64,000 nt of DNA from Steroidobacteraceae bacterium. GTDB taxonomy: Bacteria; Pseudomonadota; Gammaproteobacteria; Steroidobacterales; Steroidobacteraceae. Shown piece after piece: positions 29,310-39,287 of the stretch (the first letter of the stretch is position 1; each line of letters opens with the position of its first letter). The notes below the pieces were generated by a model. That model saw nothing but the letters and a program-made list of their open reading frames with translations, had not been told where the DNA came from and searched no databases. The position numbers and the translations under genes are program-made. The stretch covers positions 1-64,000 of the forward strand of contig JANWJS010000027.1 of the NCBI GenBank assembly GCA_025451845.1, written 5' to 3'.

Positions 29310-29807
29310 TCACCGTCTGGCGCCGCGCTTGCCGGCCTTCGCCCGGGCCGCGGGCTTCGCTCGGGCCGCGGGCTTCGCTTTGGCCCGCGAGGCGCTCGGG
29401 CGCCCGCTCGTCTTTGCGGCGGCCGGCCGCTTCCGCGGAGCCGCCGAATGATGCTTCGGTGCCGCGGAGGCCGCCTCCCGCGTGGTCACGCTGGGCGTCT
29501 TCGACTCGGCAGGCTTCGTGGGGGCCGTGCTCTCGGCCGCCGGCGCCTGGGCCTCGGACTTCGACTCCTCCGCCGCGGGCTTCGGCTCCTCGCGCTCGAC
29601 GGCGAGGTTGCGCTTGTCTTCCTTGTCGGACTTGAAGTCGGTCTCGTACCAGCCGCTGCCCTTCAGGCGAAACACCGGCGCGGAGATCAGCTTCTGCATC
29701 GTCCGCTTGCCGCAGGAGGGGCATTTCACGAGCGGCGGATCGCTGATCTTCTGCATCACTTCGGCGTAGAACTTGCAGCTCCGGCACTCGTATTCGTAGA
29801 ACGGCAT
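29310..29807 (-). CDS. FmdB-type zinc-ribbon protein with a long basic Ala/Lys/Pro tail
   Basis: The first 60 residues form the FmdB zinc ribbon: MPFYEYECRSC and VKCPSCG give four cysteines (8, 11, 29, 32), followed by MQKLISAPVFRLKGSGWYETDF. The family is small and regulator-like, but its molecular role is not settled. Beyond residue 70 lies a low-complexity tail, first acidic (EREEPKPAAEESKSEAQ) and then strongly basic (SRAKAKPAARAKPAARAKAGKR). Many family members are shorter. The ATG at 29807 is chosen as the start of the conserved MPxYEYxC motif. It lies 40 bp after clpB and 4 bp before the DUF502 gene. Confidence 0.88.
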   Translation of the reverse strand: MPFYEYECRSCKFYAEVMQKISDPPLVKCPSCGKRTMQKLISAPVFRLKGSGWYETDFKSDKEDKRNLAVEREEPKPAAEESKSEAQAPAAESTAPTKPAESKTPSVTTREAASAAPKHHSAAPRKRPAAAKTSGRPSASRAKAKPAARAKPAARAKAGKRGARR

Positions 29808-29847
29808 GGCTTTGAGTTGTACGTGTGGGGGGATCCCGTTGCGCCGA

Positions 29848-32430
29848 TTATAGTCGGGCCGCCTTCCTGAAAACGACCTGGCCGTCACGCGCGGACGCGC
29901 CGATGCGGTCGCCGGGCACGAACTCGCCTTTCAGGATCCGCTGCGCCAGCGGGTTCTCGATCTGCTGCTGAATGGCACGTTTCAGCGGCCGGGCACCGTA
30001 AACGGGGTCAAAGCCCGCCTCGCCGAGCAGGTCGCGCGCGACATCGTCGAGCGTCAGATCCATGTTCCGCTCCTGCAGGCGCTTGCGCAGGTAGATGAGC
30101 TGGATGTCGACGATCGCGCGGATCTGCTCGCTGCCGAGCGGATGGAACACCACGATGTCGTCGATCCGATTGATGAACTCCGGGCGGAAGCTCTGCTGCA
30201 CGATCTCCATCACCGCGCTTTTCATGCGGGTGTAGTTCTTCTCGCCCGCGTACTCCTGGATCACCTGGGACCCGAGGTTGGAAGTCATGATGATGACCGT
30301 GTTGCGAAAGTCCACCGTCCGGCCCTGGCCGTCGGTCAGCCGGCCGTCATCGAGGACCTGCAGCAGCACGTTGAAGACATCCGGGTGTGCCTTCTCGATT
30401 TCATCGAGCAGGATCACGGCGTAAGGACGCCGCCGGATGGCCTCGGTGAGATATCCGCCCTCCTCGTAGCCGACATAGCCCGGCGGGGCGCCGATGAGCC
30501 GCGCCACGGAATGCTTCTCCATGAACTCCGACATGTCGATGCGCACCAGCGCATCCTCGGTGTCGAAGAGAAACGCGGCGAGCGCTTTGCAGAGCTCAGT
30601 CTTGCCCACTCCCGTGGGTCCGAGGAAGAGGAACGAGCCGTTGGGACGGCGTGGATCGGACAGCCCGGCGCGCGAGCGGCGGATCGCATTCGCGACGATC
30701 TTGAGCGCCTCCTCCTGCCCGACGACACGACGGCCGAGCGCCTCTTCCATCCGCAGGAGCTTCTCCTTCTCGCCCTCGAGCATCTTCGATACCGGGATGC
30801 CGGTCCACTTGGAGACGACCTCGGCGATCTCCTCCTCCGTCACCTTGTTGCGCACCAGCTGCGGCGCTTTGTCCTCGGCTTCCGCGGCAGCTGCGAGCTT
30901 CTTCTCGAGCTCCGGAATGCGCCCATACTGCAGCTCCGCCATACGGCCGAGGTCGCCGGCACGGCGCGCGGCATCGAGCTCCAGGCGCACACGATCCAGC
31001 GCCTCGCGGATCTGCGCCGCGCCTTGCAGCGCCGCCTTCTCGGATTTCCAGATCTCCTCGAGGTCGGAATACTCCTTCTCCAGCCCGTGCAGCGTCTCCC
31101 GCAGCGCCGCCAGGCGCTTGCGCGAAGCCTCGTCCTGCTCCTTCTTCATTGCCTCCTGCTCGATCTTGAGCTGGATGATGCGCCGCTCCAGGCGATCGAG
31201 CGCCTCCGGCTTGGAGTCGATCTCCATGCGGATGCGCGCCGCGGCCTCGTCGATGAGGTCGATCGCCTTATCGGGAAGCTGCCGGTCGGCGATGTAGCGG
31301 TGCGAGAGTGTCGCCGCGGCGACGATCGCCGGATCGGTGATGTCGACGCCGTGATGGACCTCGTAGCGCTCCTGCAGACCGCGCAGGATCGCGATGGTGT
31401 CCTCCACCGAGGGCTCATCGACCAATACCTTCTGGAAGCGCCGCTCCAGTGCCGCGTCCTTCTCGAGGTACTTGCGATACTCGTCGAGGGTCGTGGCGCC
31501 GACGCAGTGCAGCTCGCCGCGGGCCAGCGCCGGTTTCAACATGTTGCCCGCATCCATGGCCCCTTCGGCCTTGCCGGCGCCGACCATGGTGTGCAGCTCG
31601 TCGATGAAGAGAATGATCTGGCCTTCCTGCTTGGCGAGATCGTTGAGCACGGCCTTCAGGCGCTCCTCGAATTCGCCGCGGAACTTGGCGCCGGCGATGA
31701 GTGCGCCCATGTCGAGCGCCAGGATGCGCTTGTTCTTCAGGCCCTCGGGCACCTCGCCGTTGACGATGCGCTGCGCCAGACCTTCGACGATCGCGGTCTT
31801 GCCGACGCCGGGTTCGCCGATCAACACCGGGTTGTTCTTGGTGCGGCGCTGCAGGACTTGTATGGTGCGGCGGATCTCATCGTCGCGGCCGATGACCGGG
31901 TCGAGCTTGCCCGAGGAAGCACGCGCGGTGAGGTCGATGGTGTACTTCTCCAACGCCTGCCGGCTCTCCTCGGCGTTGGGATCGGCGACCTTCTCCCCGC
32001 CCCGCACTTCCTCGATCGCCTTCTCCATCGCGCCGCGCACGACGCCGGTGTCGCGGAAGATGCGCGCCAGGTTACGGTCCTCGAATGCCGCGAGCACGAA
32101 GAGCTCGCTGGAGATGAACTGGTCGCCCCGCTCCTGCGCGAGCTTGTCGGTGACGTTGAGGATGCGGTTGAGGTCGCTGGAGACGTGGACCTCCCCGGGA
32201 GTGCCCTCCACCTTCGGCAGCCGCTCGAGAGCGGCGCCGAGCTCGGAGCGCAGCCGATTGACGTCCCCGCCGGCCTTGAGCAGCAGCGGCCGCACGGTGC
32301 CACCCTGGCTGTCGAGAAGGGCGAGCAGCACGTGGACGGGCTCGAGGAACTGGTGGTCGCGGCCGACCGCGAGCGACTGGGCATCGGCCAGCGCCTGCTG
32401 GAATCGGCTAGTGAGCTTATCCATCCGCAT
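29848..32430 (-). CDS. clpB: ClpB disaggregase chaperone
   Basis: ClpB is a hexameric AAA+ ATPase that rescues aggregated proteins with DnaK. The 860-residue product has the N-terminal Clp repeat domain, first AAA module (Walker A GEPGVGKT; Walker [15 protein letters not shown]) and middle coiled coil (about residues 400-520, for example [21 protein letters not shown]). The second AAA module has Walker [15 protein letters not shown] and [17 protein letters not shown]. Length is standard (857 in E. coli). A sigma-32-type promoter lies upstream at 32466-32494. Order rluD-pgeF-clpB is conserved in Gammaproteobacteria. Confidence 0.97.
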   Translation of the reverse strand: MRMDKLTSRFQQALADAQSLAVGRDHQFLEPVHVLLALLDSQGGTVRPLLLKAGGDVNRLRSELGAALERLPKVEGTPGEVHVSSDLNRILNVTDKLAQERGDQFISSELFVLAAFEDRNLARIFRDTGVVRGAMEKAIEEVRGGEKVADPNAEESRQALEKYTIDLTARASSGKLDPVIGRDDEIRRTIQVLQRRTKNNPVLIGEPGVGKTAIVEGLAQRIVNGEVPEGLKNKRILALDMGALIAGAKFRGEFEERLKAVLNDLAKQEGQIILFIDELHTMVGAGKAEGAMDAGNMLKPALARGELHCVGATTLDEYRKYLEKDAALERRFQKVLVDEPSVEDTIAILRGLQERYEVHHGVDITDPAIVAAATLSHRYIADRQLPDKAIDLIDEAAARIRMEIDSKPEALDRLERRIIQLKIEQEAMKKEQDEASRKRLAALRETLHGLEKEYSDLEEIWKSEKAALQGAAQIREALDRVRLELDAARRAGDLGRMAELQYGRIPELEKKLAAAAEAEDKAPQLVRNKVTEEEIAEVVSKWTGIPVSKMLEGEKEKLLRMEEALGRRVVGQEEALKIVANAIRRSRAGLSDPRRPNGSFLFLGPTGVGKTELCKALAAFLFDTEDALVRIDMSEFMEKHSVARLIGAPPGYVGYEEGGYLTEAIRRRPYAVILLDEIEKAHPDVFNVLLQVLDDGRLTDGQGRTVDFRNTVIIMTSNLGSQVIQEYAGEKNYTRMKSAVMEIVQQSFRPEFINRIDDIVVFHPLGSEQIRAIVDIQLIYLRKRLQERNMDLTLDDVARDLLGEAGFDPVYGARPLKRAIQQQIENPLAQRILKGEFVPGDRIGASARDGQVVFRKAARL

Positions 32431-32465
32431 CGGGAAAGACCTTCAGAGGGGTTTGGATGGTGGCG

Positions 32466-32494
32466 ATCTGGGGGTGAAAGGCTCCCCGTTCAAG
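32466..32494 (-). promoter_or_regulatory. Heat-shock (sigma-32) promoter of clpB
   Basis: On the minus strand, CTTGAA (32494-32489) is followed after 14 bases by CCCCCAGAT (32474-32466). This closely matches the sigma-32 consensus CTTGAA / CCCCAT-n-T. The predicted transcript start is about 30 bp ahead of the clpB ATG at 32430. It occupies the 67-bp pgeF-clpB gap, giving clpB heat induction independent of the upstream genes. Confidence 0.8.
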
Positions 32495-32497
32495 AGT

Positions 32498-33244
32498 TTA
32501 ATCGCGCCAAATCAGCGCTGCCATGCGTCCGCAACGGCCGTCCCGGCGGTACGAAAAGAATCGCTTGGCATCAGCGTAGGTACAGCAGCCCCCACCATGA
32601 ATAGCCCGCACCCCGAGCGCGGCGAGCCGGCGCCGGGCCAGAGCGTAAAGATCGCACTGCCACCGTCCCCGCTCGTTCGCGGCGAACGCTGCTGCGGCGC
32701 CGGCATCGCTGGCCAGGAATGCGGCGCGGACTTCCTCGCCGACCTCGAAATGCGCCTGCCCGATGGCGGGGCCCAGCCAGGCAAGCAGCTGGGCAGGCGG
32801 CGAATTCATCGCCCGGACAGTCGCTTCCAACACGCCGCCGGCCAATCCGCGCCAGCCGGCGTGTGCAGCGCCGACGGCCGTGCCGTCCGCCGCGGCAAGC
32901 AGCACCGGCATGCAATCGGCCACCTGGATGGCGCAGATCCTGCCTGCGGTGCGGGTCACTGCGGCATCGGCGGGAGGGAGCGACTCCAGCGCCGTTTGCC
33001 GATCGAGGTCGACGACCCGGTGGCCGTGGACCTGCTCCAGCCAGGCAGGCTCGGCGGGCAATGCCAGGCTCGCCCGCAGTCCCTCCCGGTTCTCGGCGAC
33101 CGCTCGTGGCTCATCCCCAACGTGCACGGCGATATTGCAGGTGTCGAAGGGCGGCCGGCTGATGCCACCCGGGCGCAGCGTAAAGGCGGCGCGCACGCCC
33201 GCCGGCGCGGGCCAATCCGGGAGGATGAGCTCAGGCCCGCTCAC
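32498..33244 (-). CDS. pgeF: Purine nucleoside phosphorylase/polyphenol-oxidase family protein PgeF (YfiH)
   Basis: The 248-residue protein has the family's metal-site residues in [31 protein letters not shown] and [14 protein letters not shown] (His, Cys, His). It ends with [14 protein letters not shown]. Members were called multicopper polyphenol oxidases, later assigned purine nucleoside phosphorylase activity, and YfiH was shown to edit peptidoglycan precursors. The GTG start at 33244 overlaps the rluD stop by four bases, so the two are translationally coupled. Confidence 0.92.
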   Translation of the reverse strand: MSGPELILPDWPAPAGVRAAFTLRPGGISRPPFDTCNIAVHVGDEPRAVAENREGLRASLALPAEPAWLEQVHGHRVVDLDRQTALESLPPADAAVTRTAGRICAIQVADCMPVLLAAADGTAVGAAHAGWRGLAGGVLEATVRAMNSPPAQLLAWLGPAIGQAHFEVGEEVRAAFLASDAGAAAAFAANERGRWQCDLYALARRRLAALGVRAIHGGGCCTYADAKRFFSYRRDGRCGRMAALIWRD

Positions 33245-34260
33245 CGCTCGCGCTCGGCGATATGTTGATCATCATCGAGGGTCGCCAACAGTCGCGCCAT
33301 GTCCTCAGGAATCGGGGCCTCCCATTCGAGCGCGCGGCCTGTCATCGGATGGGCCAGCGCGAGCCGCGCCGCGTGCAGCGCCTGGCGCGGAAACGCGCCG
33401 AGCGCCGCCATCAGCGCGGGGCTGCAGCCGGCAGGCAGCCGCCGGCGGCCGCCGTATACCGGATCGCCAATGATGGGATAGCCGATGTGCGCCAGGTGTA
33501 CGCGTATCTGGTGTGTTCTGCCGGTCTCGAGTTGCACGCGCACGAGAGTGTGGGCGCGATAACGCTTGACGAGGCGGTAATGCGTGACCGCCTCGCGCCC
33601 ATCACTTCGCACCGCCATGCGCGTGCGTTGCGAACGGTGGCGCCCAATGGGCGCCTCCACCGTGCCTCCACCAGTCATCGCACCAAGGCAAATGGCAAGG
33701 TAGGCGCGCTCTACGTCACGCTCCGCAAGCGCGGTGACGAGTCTCGAGTGCGCCTCGAGCGTGCGCGCCACCACGAGCAGGCCACTCGTGTCCTTATCGA
33801 GGCGATGCACCAGCCCGGCGCGAGGCACCAGGGCGAGCTGGGGATCCAGGGCGAGCAGCGCATTCTGCAAGGTGTGGGCGCGATTGCCGGCCCCGGGATG
33901 TACGACCATGCCCGCCGGCTTGTTGATGACGAAGAGGGCGCGATCCTGGTGGATCACGGCGAGCGGTTGCGCCTCCGGGAGGACACGAGCGTCGGCCTCG
34001 AGCCGCGCCGCGACGTCGACCTTCTCGCCCCCGAGCACCTTGTCCTTCGCACGCAGCCGCCGCCCGTCCACCAGGACGGCCCCCGCCTCGATCCAGCCCT
34101 GCAGGCGCGCGCGCGAGTACTGCGGCAACGCGCGAACGAGCGCCTGATCGAGCCTGAGGCCCACGGCGTCCGCCGGCAGCACCAGGGAATGATTCCGGAA
34201 CTCCCCGGCGGCCGGCGAGTCCGAAGGGCTGCCAGCGGATTCGCTATACTCCCGCGCCAT
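33241..34260 (-). CDS. rluD: 23S rRNA pseudouridine synthase RluD
   Basis: RluD makes pseudouridines 1911, 1915 and 1917 in helix 69 of 23S rRNA. The N-terminal S4 RNA-binding domain ([33 protein letters not shown]) is followed by the catalytic domain with the active-site motif [16 protein letters not shown] and [20 protein letters not shown]. The ATG at 34260 gives about 339 residues, close to E. coli (326). It overlaps the divergent bamD start codon within CATG at 34258-34261, so a promoter for one gene must lie inside the other. Conserved order with pgeF and clpB supports the RluD assignment over RluA/RluC. Confidence 0.93.
   Translation of the reverse strand: MAREYSESAGSPSDSPAAGEFRNHSLVLPADAVGLRLDQALVRALPQYSRARLQGWIEAGAVLVDGRRLRAKDKVLGGEKVDVAARLEADARVLPEAQPLAVIHQDRALFVINKPAGMVVHPGAGNRAHTLQNALLALDPQLALVPRAGLVHRLDKDTSGLLVVARTLEAHSRLVTALAERDVERAYLAICLGAMTGGGTVEAPIGRHRSQRTRMAVRSDGREAVTHYRLVKRYRAHTLVRVQLETGRTHQIRVHLAHIGYPIIGDPVYGGRRRLPAGCSPALMAALGAFPRQALHAARLALAHPMTGRALEWEAPIPEDMARLLATLDDDQHIAERER
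34245..34250 (+). promoter_or_regulatory. -10 element close to the bamD start; possible leaderless transcript
   Basis: TATACT (34245-34250) ends eight bases before the bamD ATG at 34259. There is no Shine-Dalgarno sequence between them, so transcription would begin at or next to the start codon. No clear -35 is seen, but the CGC upstream may act as an extended element. Confidence 0.45.
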
Positions 34261-35095
34261 GTTCAATCTCGTTTCCCATCCCGGCCGCCTTGCGTCTTTC
34301 TCGCTTCGTGCGGCAGCCCCCACACGCGCTCTCGTTACCGCTCTTTGCATCAGCGCGCTCGCGCTGACGGGCTGCGCCCACAAGAAGCCTCCGCAGTCGA
34401 GTCCGCAGGTGCTCTACCAGCAGGCCAAGAAGGAGCTGACCGACTACAATTACAACGGCGCCATCAAGGCCTACGAGCAGTTGACGGCGGTCTACCCCTT
34501 CACCGATCAGGCGCATCAGGCGCAGCTAGATCTCATCTACGCATATTACCGCGCGGGGGAGACCGATTCCGCCATCGACGCGTGCGACACCTTCATCCGC
34601 GAGAATCCGACGCACCCGCGCGTGGACTACGCGTACTACATGCAAGGCCTGGTGAACTTCGAGAAGCAGCCGAACGCGATCGAGCACTTCTTCCACGTCG
34701 ACCTCACGAAGCGCCCGCCCACCACCGCGAACAAATCCTTCGCCGCGTTCCGTACGGTGGTGCAGGAATATCCGAAGAGCGCCTACGCCCCGGATGCCCG
34801 CCAGCGCATGATCTACCTGCGCGACCGGCTGGCTGCCTATGACGTCGATATCGCGAGGTATTACCTCAAGCGCGGCGCCTACATCGGCGCGGTCCGCCGG
34901 GCGAAACTCGTGATCGACAGCTACGAGGGGGCGCCGGCCACTCGGGATGCGCTCGCGATCATGATCGTCTCCTACGACCGTCTCGGCATGACGTCGCTGG
35001 CCGACGAGTCACGCAAGGTCTACGCCGCCAATTTCACCGGCCAGGTGGCGCAGGTCGCATCAGCAGTCCAGCGGCACTGGTGGCATTTCTGGTAG
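34259..35095 (+). CDS. bamD: Outer-membrane assembly lipoprotein BamD
   Basis: BamD is the essential lipoprotein of the BAM complex, which folds beta-barrels such as TamA encoded nearby. The 278-residue product has a signal with lipobox LALTGC (lipidated Cys near residue 39) and then five TPR-like repeats: PQVLYQQAKKELTDYNYNGAIKAYEQL, YYMQGLVNFEKQPNAIEHFF and FRTVVQEYPKSAYAPDARQRM. The motif AYDVDIARYYLKRGAYIGAVRRAKLVI is a BamD hallmark. Position divergent from rluD matches E. coli. The N-terminus before the hydrophobic core is long, so a later start is possible. Confidence 0.95.
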   Translation: MFNLVSHPGRLASFSLRAAAPTRALVTALCISALALTGCAHKKPPQSSPQVLYQQAKKELTDYNYNGAIKAYEQLTAVYPFTDQAHQAQLDLIYAYYRAGETDSAIDACDTFIRENPTHPRVDYAYYMQGLVNFEKQPNAIEHFFHVDLTKRPPTTANKSFAAFRTVVQEYPKSAYAPDARQRMIYLRDRLAAYDVDIARYYLKRGAYIGAVRRAKLVIDSYEGAPATRDALAIMIVSYDRLGMTSLADESRKVYAANFTGQVAQVASAVQRHWWHFW

Positions 35096-35140
35096 CCGTC
35101 AGGACTTTGCCGGTCGACTTTTCGCCTCTCCCGTCGAGGC

Positions 35141-36820
35141 CTATCTACGATATCCGTTGGTGATCGGATAGCGCCAGTCGCGCCCGAAGGCGCGGCGGCT
35201 CACCCTCACTCCCGGCGGCGCCTGGCGGCGCTTGTACTCATTGCGCTTGACGAGGTCGAGCACCCTGCCGACCGTCGCGCGGTCGAAGCCGCGCGCCTCG
35301 AGCTCATCGACCGACAGGTCCTCCTCGATGAAGGCCTCGAGGATGGGGTCCAGGATCTCGTAGGACGGCAGGGAGTCGGAGTCCTTCTGCTCGAACCGCA
35401 GCTCCGCTGACGGCGGACGGTCGATCACCCGCTGCGGGATGACCCTCCCCAGGGAATTGCGGTAGGCCGTGAGGCGGTAGACCAGCAGTTTGCTGCAATC
35501 CTTGATCGGCGCGAAGCCGCCGGCCATGTCGCCATAGAGCGTGGCGTAGCCGACCGCCATCTCGCTCTTGTTGCCGGTGGTGAGGAGCATCCGGCCCGTC
35601 TTGTTGGAGATGCCCATGAGCAGCAGCATGCGGCAGCGCGACTGGATGTTCTCCTCGGCCGCATCCGGCGGCCGTCCCGCGAACTCCTCGCGCAATGTGC
35701 CGAGCGTCGCCTCGAACATGCCTTCGATCGAGAGGTGGCTGAATTTGACCCCGAGAAGACGCGCCTCCTCCGCTGCATCCTCCAGGCTCATGGAGGACGT
35801 GTAGCGCGACGGCATCATGACGGCATGCACCCGATCTGCGCCCAGCGCGTCGACTGCAATCGCAAGCGTCAGTGCGGAATCGACGCCTCCGGAAAGGCCC
35901 ATCACGACGCCGGGAAAGCCGTGCTTATTGACGTAGTCTCGAACCCCCAAAACCAACGCGTTGTAAACACTGGCTTCATCGCTCAACTCCGGCGCTACGT
36001 CCCCCGGGACGGGCACCACCGTACCCTGGCCGCGGCGCTCGAACTCGATGACGTAGGTGCCTTCCTTGAAGGCGGGCGCGCGCATGACGACGTTACCCTG
36101 AGCGTCCATCACGAAGGAGTTGCCGTCGAACACCAGCTCGTCCTGTCCGCCCACCATGTTGACGTACACGATGGGCAGAGCCACATCGGCCACCCGTGCG
36201 CGGACCACCGACTCGCGCTCGCGCTGCTTGTTGCGCTCGTACGGTGAGGCATTGATGACGAGGAGCAGCTCCGCCCGATCCGATCGTGCGAGCTGCGCGG
36301 GCTCCGGCACCCAGATGTCCTCGCAGACGAGCAGCCCCACGCGGAAGCCCTTGCACTCCGCCACCGTCGGTTGCGCGCCGGCGTGGAAATAGCGCTTTTC
36401 GTCGAAAACCTTGTAGTTGGGTAGCTCCGCCTTGCGGTGGATGGCCGCGACCGCGCCGCCGGCGATCAGCGCCGCGGAGTTGTAGATGGTCGAGCGCGTG
36501 TACTCCGGGTAGCCCACCATGACACAGGGGCCCGGCGCCTGACGGCAGACCTCTTCCAGGCCTGACTCGATCTGGCGGCGGAAGCCGCGGTGAAAGAGCA
36601 GGTCCTCGGGCGGGTAGCCGGAGAGGGTGAGCTCGGGGAATGCCACCAGATCCGCCTGGTGGTCGTGGTACGCGGCGCGCGCGGATTCGATCACGCGCGC
36701 CGCGTTTCCGTGCACGTCGCCGACCAGCAGGTCGAGTTGCGCGAGCGCGATGCGGAGCGACTCGTTGCGAGGCCCCGTCCCTGCGCCCTCTGAGATCCGT
36801 GATCGCGAATCGGCATTCAC
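35141..36820 (-). CDS. nadE: Glutamine-dependent NAD+ synthetase
   Basis: The 559-residue enzyme converts nicotinic acid adenine dinucleotide to NAD+ using glutamine. The N-terminal nitrilase-type glutaminase has the Glu-Lys-Cys triad in VAFPELTLSGYPPED, HRKAELPNYKVFDEKRYF and GLLVCEDIW. The C-terminal synthetase has the PP-loop GLSGGVDSALTLAIA and NKSEMAVGYATLYGDMAGGF. The start is a GTG at 36820; homology begins near residue 22 (RIALAQLDLLVGDV), so a slightly later start is possible. It lies 66 bp after sucD on the same strand. PncC, in the same window, supplies the same pathway. Confidence 0.95.
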   Translation of the reverse strand: MNADSRSRISEGAGTGPRNESLRIALAQLDLLVGDVHGNAARVIESARAAYHDHQADLVAFPELTLSGYPPEDLLFHRGFRRQIESGLEEVCRQAPGPCVMVGYPEYTRSTIYNSAALIAGGAVAAIHRKAELPNYKVFDEKRYFHAGAQPTVAECKGFRVGLLVCEDIWVPEPAQLARSDRAELLLVINASPYERNKQRERESVVRARVADVALPIVYVNMVGGQDELVFDGNSFVMDAQGNVVMRAPAFKEGTYVIEFERRGQGTVVPVPGDVAPELSDEASVYNALVLGVRDYVNKHGFPGVVMGLSGGVDSALTLAIAVDALGADRVHAVMMPSRYTSSMSLEDAAEEARLLGVKFSHLSIEGMFEATLGTLREEFAGRPPDAAEENIQSRCRMLLLMGISNKTGRMLLTTGNKSEMAVGYATLYGDMAGGFAPIKDCSKLLVYRLTAYRNSLGRVIPQRVIDRPPSAELRFEQKDSDSLPSYEILDPILEAFIEEDLSVDELEARGFDRATVGRVLDLVKRNEYKRRQAPPGVRVSRRAFGRDWRYPITNGYRR

Positions 36821-36886
36821 CGGGAAACCCCTTCGGGCCGGCTGTCGCCGTCCAAAATCGCTCCCGACGATTTTGTCATGCGGCTC

Positions 36887-38008
36887 CTAGGAGCGCTTGC
36901 CCTTTCGCGCTGCGGCTGGCTTCTTCTTGCCGGCCGTGGTCCGTCCAGTCACGCGACCGAGCTTGCTGCGCAGCGCCGCCGGCGTGGGAGCCGGCTTCGC
37001 CGCACGCTTTACCGGCTTCGCGGCGGGTTTGTTGACGGCCGGCGCGGCGCGCTTCCGGGCCGCCTTTGCGGCCGGCCGCGCGGCAGGCTGCGGCACGGCC
37101 GCAGGCCGCGCGACTTTGGACTTCGCGCTGGCGCGGCGGCGACGCAGCAACTCGTTCATCGCGCTCCCCAGCTCGGCGGGAGATTTGACCGTGCGCACCC
37201 CCGCGGCCTCGAACGCTTTGTACTTGTCAGCGGCCGTGCCCTTGCCGCCGGCGACGATGGCGCCTGCATGGCCCATGCGCTTGCCCGGGGGCGCGGTCAC
37301 GCCGGCGATATAGGCCACGACGGGCTTGGAGACGAAGCGATGGATGAAATGCGCGGCCGCCTCCTCGTCGCTGCCGCCGATCTCACCCACCAGCACGATG
37401 CCCTCGGTGCGCGGGTCGCGCTCGAAGAGCTCGAGCACGTCGACGAAGTTGAGACCGCGAACGGGGTCCCCGCCGATGCCGACGCAGGTGCTCTGGCCGA
37501 GGCCGATGCGGGTGGTCTGGAAGACCGCTTCGTAAGTCAGCGTACCGGACCGGGAGACGATACCGACCGCACCCTTCTTGTGAATGAAGCCCGGCATGAT
37601 GCCGATCTTGCACTCCTCCGGCGTGATGACACCCGGGCAGTTGGGTCCGACCAGGCGCGTCGCGGAGCCCGCCAGCACCGACTTCACGCGCACCATGTCA
37701 TTGACCGGCACACCCTCGGTGATGCAGACCACGAGCTCGATACCCGCATCGGCCGCTTCGAGAATGGAGTCCGCGGCGCCTGCGGCCGGCACGTAGATCA
37801 TGCTGGCGGTGGCACCAGTCTCTTTCACCGCATCCTTCACGGTATCGAACACTGGCAGGCCCAGGTGCTTTTGACCACCACGTCCCGGCGTGACGCCGCC
37901 GACGAGTTGCGTCCCGTAGGCGATCGCCTGCTCCGAATGGAAAGTACCCTGCTTGCCGGTGAAGCCCTGGCAAATAACCCTAGTATGCGTGTTGACCAGA
38001 ATGCTCAT
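36887..38008 (-). CDS. sucD: Succinyl-CoA synthetase alpha subunit with an H1-like basic C-terminal extension
   Basis: Residues 1-288 are a normal SucD: CoA-binding [59 protein letters not shown], and the phospho-histidine loop [16 protein letters not shown]. Together with SucC the enzyme makes ATP or GTP in the TCA cycle. The usual length is about 290. Here an 85-residue tail (coded at 36887-37144) rich in Lys, Arg, Ala and Pro follows (for example [20 protein letters not shown] and [14 protein letters not shown]). The tail is in frame with no frameshift or stop. It resembles histone H1-like domains; nucleic-acid binding or self-association is inference. Confidence 0.93.
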   Translation of the reverse strand: MSILVNTHTRVICQGFTGKQGTFHSEQAIAYGTQLVGGVTPGRGGQKHLGLPVFDTVKDAVKETGATASMIYVPAAGAADSILEAADAGIELVVCITEGVPVNDMVRVKSVLAGSATRLVGPNCPGVITPEECKIGIMPGFIHKKGAVGIVSRSGTLTYEAVFQTTRIGLGQSTCVGIGGDPVRGLNFVDVLELFERDPRTEGIVLVGEIGGSDEEAAAHFIHRFVSKPVVAYIAGVTAPPGKRMGHAGAIVAGGKGTAADKYKAFEAAGVRTVKSPAELGSAMNELLRRRRASAKSKVARPAAVPQPAARPAAKAARKRAAPAVNKPAAKPVKRAAKPAPTPAALRSKLGRVTGRTTAGKKKPAAARKGKRS

Positions 38009-38019
38009 GCTGGAAACCC

Positions 38020-39186
38020 TTACTTGCCGGCCGCTAGCGCGACGACCTTGCGGGCGGCATCTGTCAGATCGGTGGCGGGAGTGATGGTGAGGCCGCTGCC
38101 GGCCAGAGTTGCGCGCGCCTTCTCCGCGTTGGTGCCTTCGAGGCGGACGACGACCGGCACCTTCACGCCCACGTTCTTCACGGCGTTGATCACGCCGTCA
38201 GCGATGAGATCGCAGCGCACGATGCCGCCGAATATGTTGACCAGTACCGCGCGAACCTTGGGGTTCGAGAGGATCAGCTGGAACGCCGCAGTCACCCGCT
38301 CGCTGGTCGCCCCGCCGCCGACGTCGAGGAAGTTGGCGGGCTGGCCGCCGTGCAGCTTGATGAGGTCCATGGTCGCCATCGCGAGCCCGGCGCCGTTGAC
38401 CATGCACGCAATGTCACCGTCCAGGGAGACGTAGTTGAGCTCGTGCTCGCTGGCACGACGCTCCATCGGGTCTTCCTGGTTGGCATCGCGAAGCTTGGCG
38501 AGATCGGGATGCCGGAATACCGCGTTGGCATCGATGTTGATCTTGGCATCCAAGGCGAGGAGTTTGCCGGCCTTCGTCACGATCAGGGGATTGACCTCGA
38601 CGAGGCTCGCGTCCTGCTCCGTGTAGAGCTTGTACAACGCGGCGGCGATCGTCTGGAATTCCGCGATCTGCGTGCCCCTGAGCCCGAGGCCGAAGGCGAT
38701 TTGCCGCGCCTGATAAGGCTGCAGGCCCGCCGACGGATGTACGGTCACGGTCAGGATCTGCTCCGGAGTTTTCTCCGCGACCTCCTCGATGTCCATGCCG
38801 CCGGCGGCGGAGGCGATGAGGGCGATCCGGCCTTTGTCGCGATTGAGCGTCAGCGAAAGATAGATCTCCCGCTCGATCTCCGATCCCGACTCCACATAGA
38901 CGCGCTCCACCGGCAGGCCTTCGGGTCCGGTCTGTTTGGTCTTGAGGCGCGTGCCGAGCATGGCGGCTGCGGCGCTGCGTACTGTTTCGGCATCGCGCGC
39001 CAGCTTGACGCCTCCGGCCTTGCCGCGGCCGCCGGCGTGGACCTGCGCTTTGACGACCCACACGGGTCCTCCCAATGCGTTGGCGGCGGCGACAGCCTCA
39101 TCCGCGCTCGCAGCCACGCGGCCGGCAGGCACTGCGATTCCGTAGTTCCTGAATATCTCTTTGGCTTGATATTCGTGCAGATTCAT
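38020..39186 (-). CDS. sucC: Succinyl-CoA synthetase beta subunit (ADP/GDP-forming)
   Basis: The 388-residue ATP-grasp subunit starts with [17 protein letters not shown]. It continues with [20 protein letters not shown], the nucleotide-binding [20 protein letters not shown] and [29 protein letters not shown], and the C-terminal ligase domain [21 protein letters not shown]. Length and motifs are standard. The ATG at 39186 is the conserved start; an upstream frame to 39312 has no homology. It is followed by sucD after 11 bp, as in the usual operon, and is divergent from pilS. Confidence 0.97.
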   Translation of the reverse strand: MNLHEYQAKEIFRNYGIAVPAGRVAASADEAVAAANALGGPVWVVKAQVHAGGRGKAGGVKLARDAETVRSAAAAMLGTRLKTKQTGPEGLPVERVYVESGSEIEREIYLSLTLNRDKGRIALIASAAGGMDIEEVAEKTPEQILTVTVHPSAGLQPYQARQIAFGLGLRGTQIAEFQTIAAALYKLYTEQDASLVEVNPLIVTKAGKLLALDAKINIDANAVFRHPDLAKLRDANQEDPMERRASEHELNYVSLDGDIACMVNGAGLAMATMDLIKLHGGQPANFLDVGGGATSERVTAAFQLILSNPKVRAVLVNIFGGIVRCDLIADGVINAVKNVGVKVPVVVRLEGTNAEKARATLAGSGLTITPATDLTDAARKVVALAAGK

Positions 39187-39287
39187 TGTGATCCTGAGCT
39201 CGATCTGACGTGACGTGAACTTCGCATTGTGTCCAAAAAAGCCGACCACTGCCAGCGCGGAGCGGGCTAGGCGGCTACAATTCACCG

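Noticed and set aside
30142-32604. 820-codon open frame antisense to clpB
   Set aside because: It mirrors the clpB codons in a high-GC gene, has no recognisable domain, and clpB on the other strand is complete and certain.
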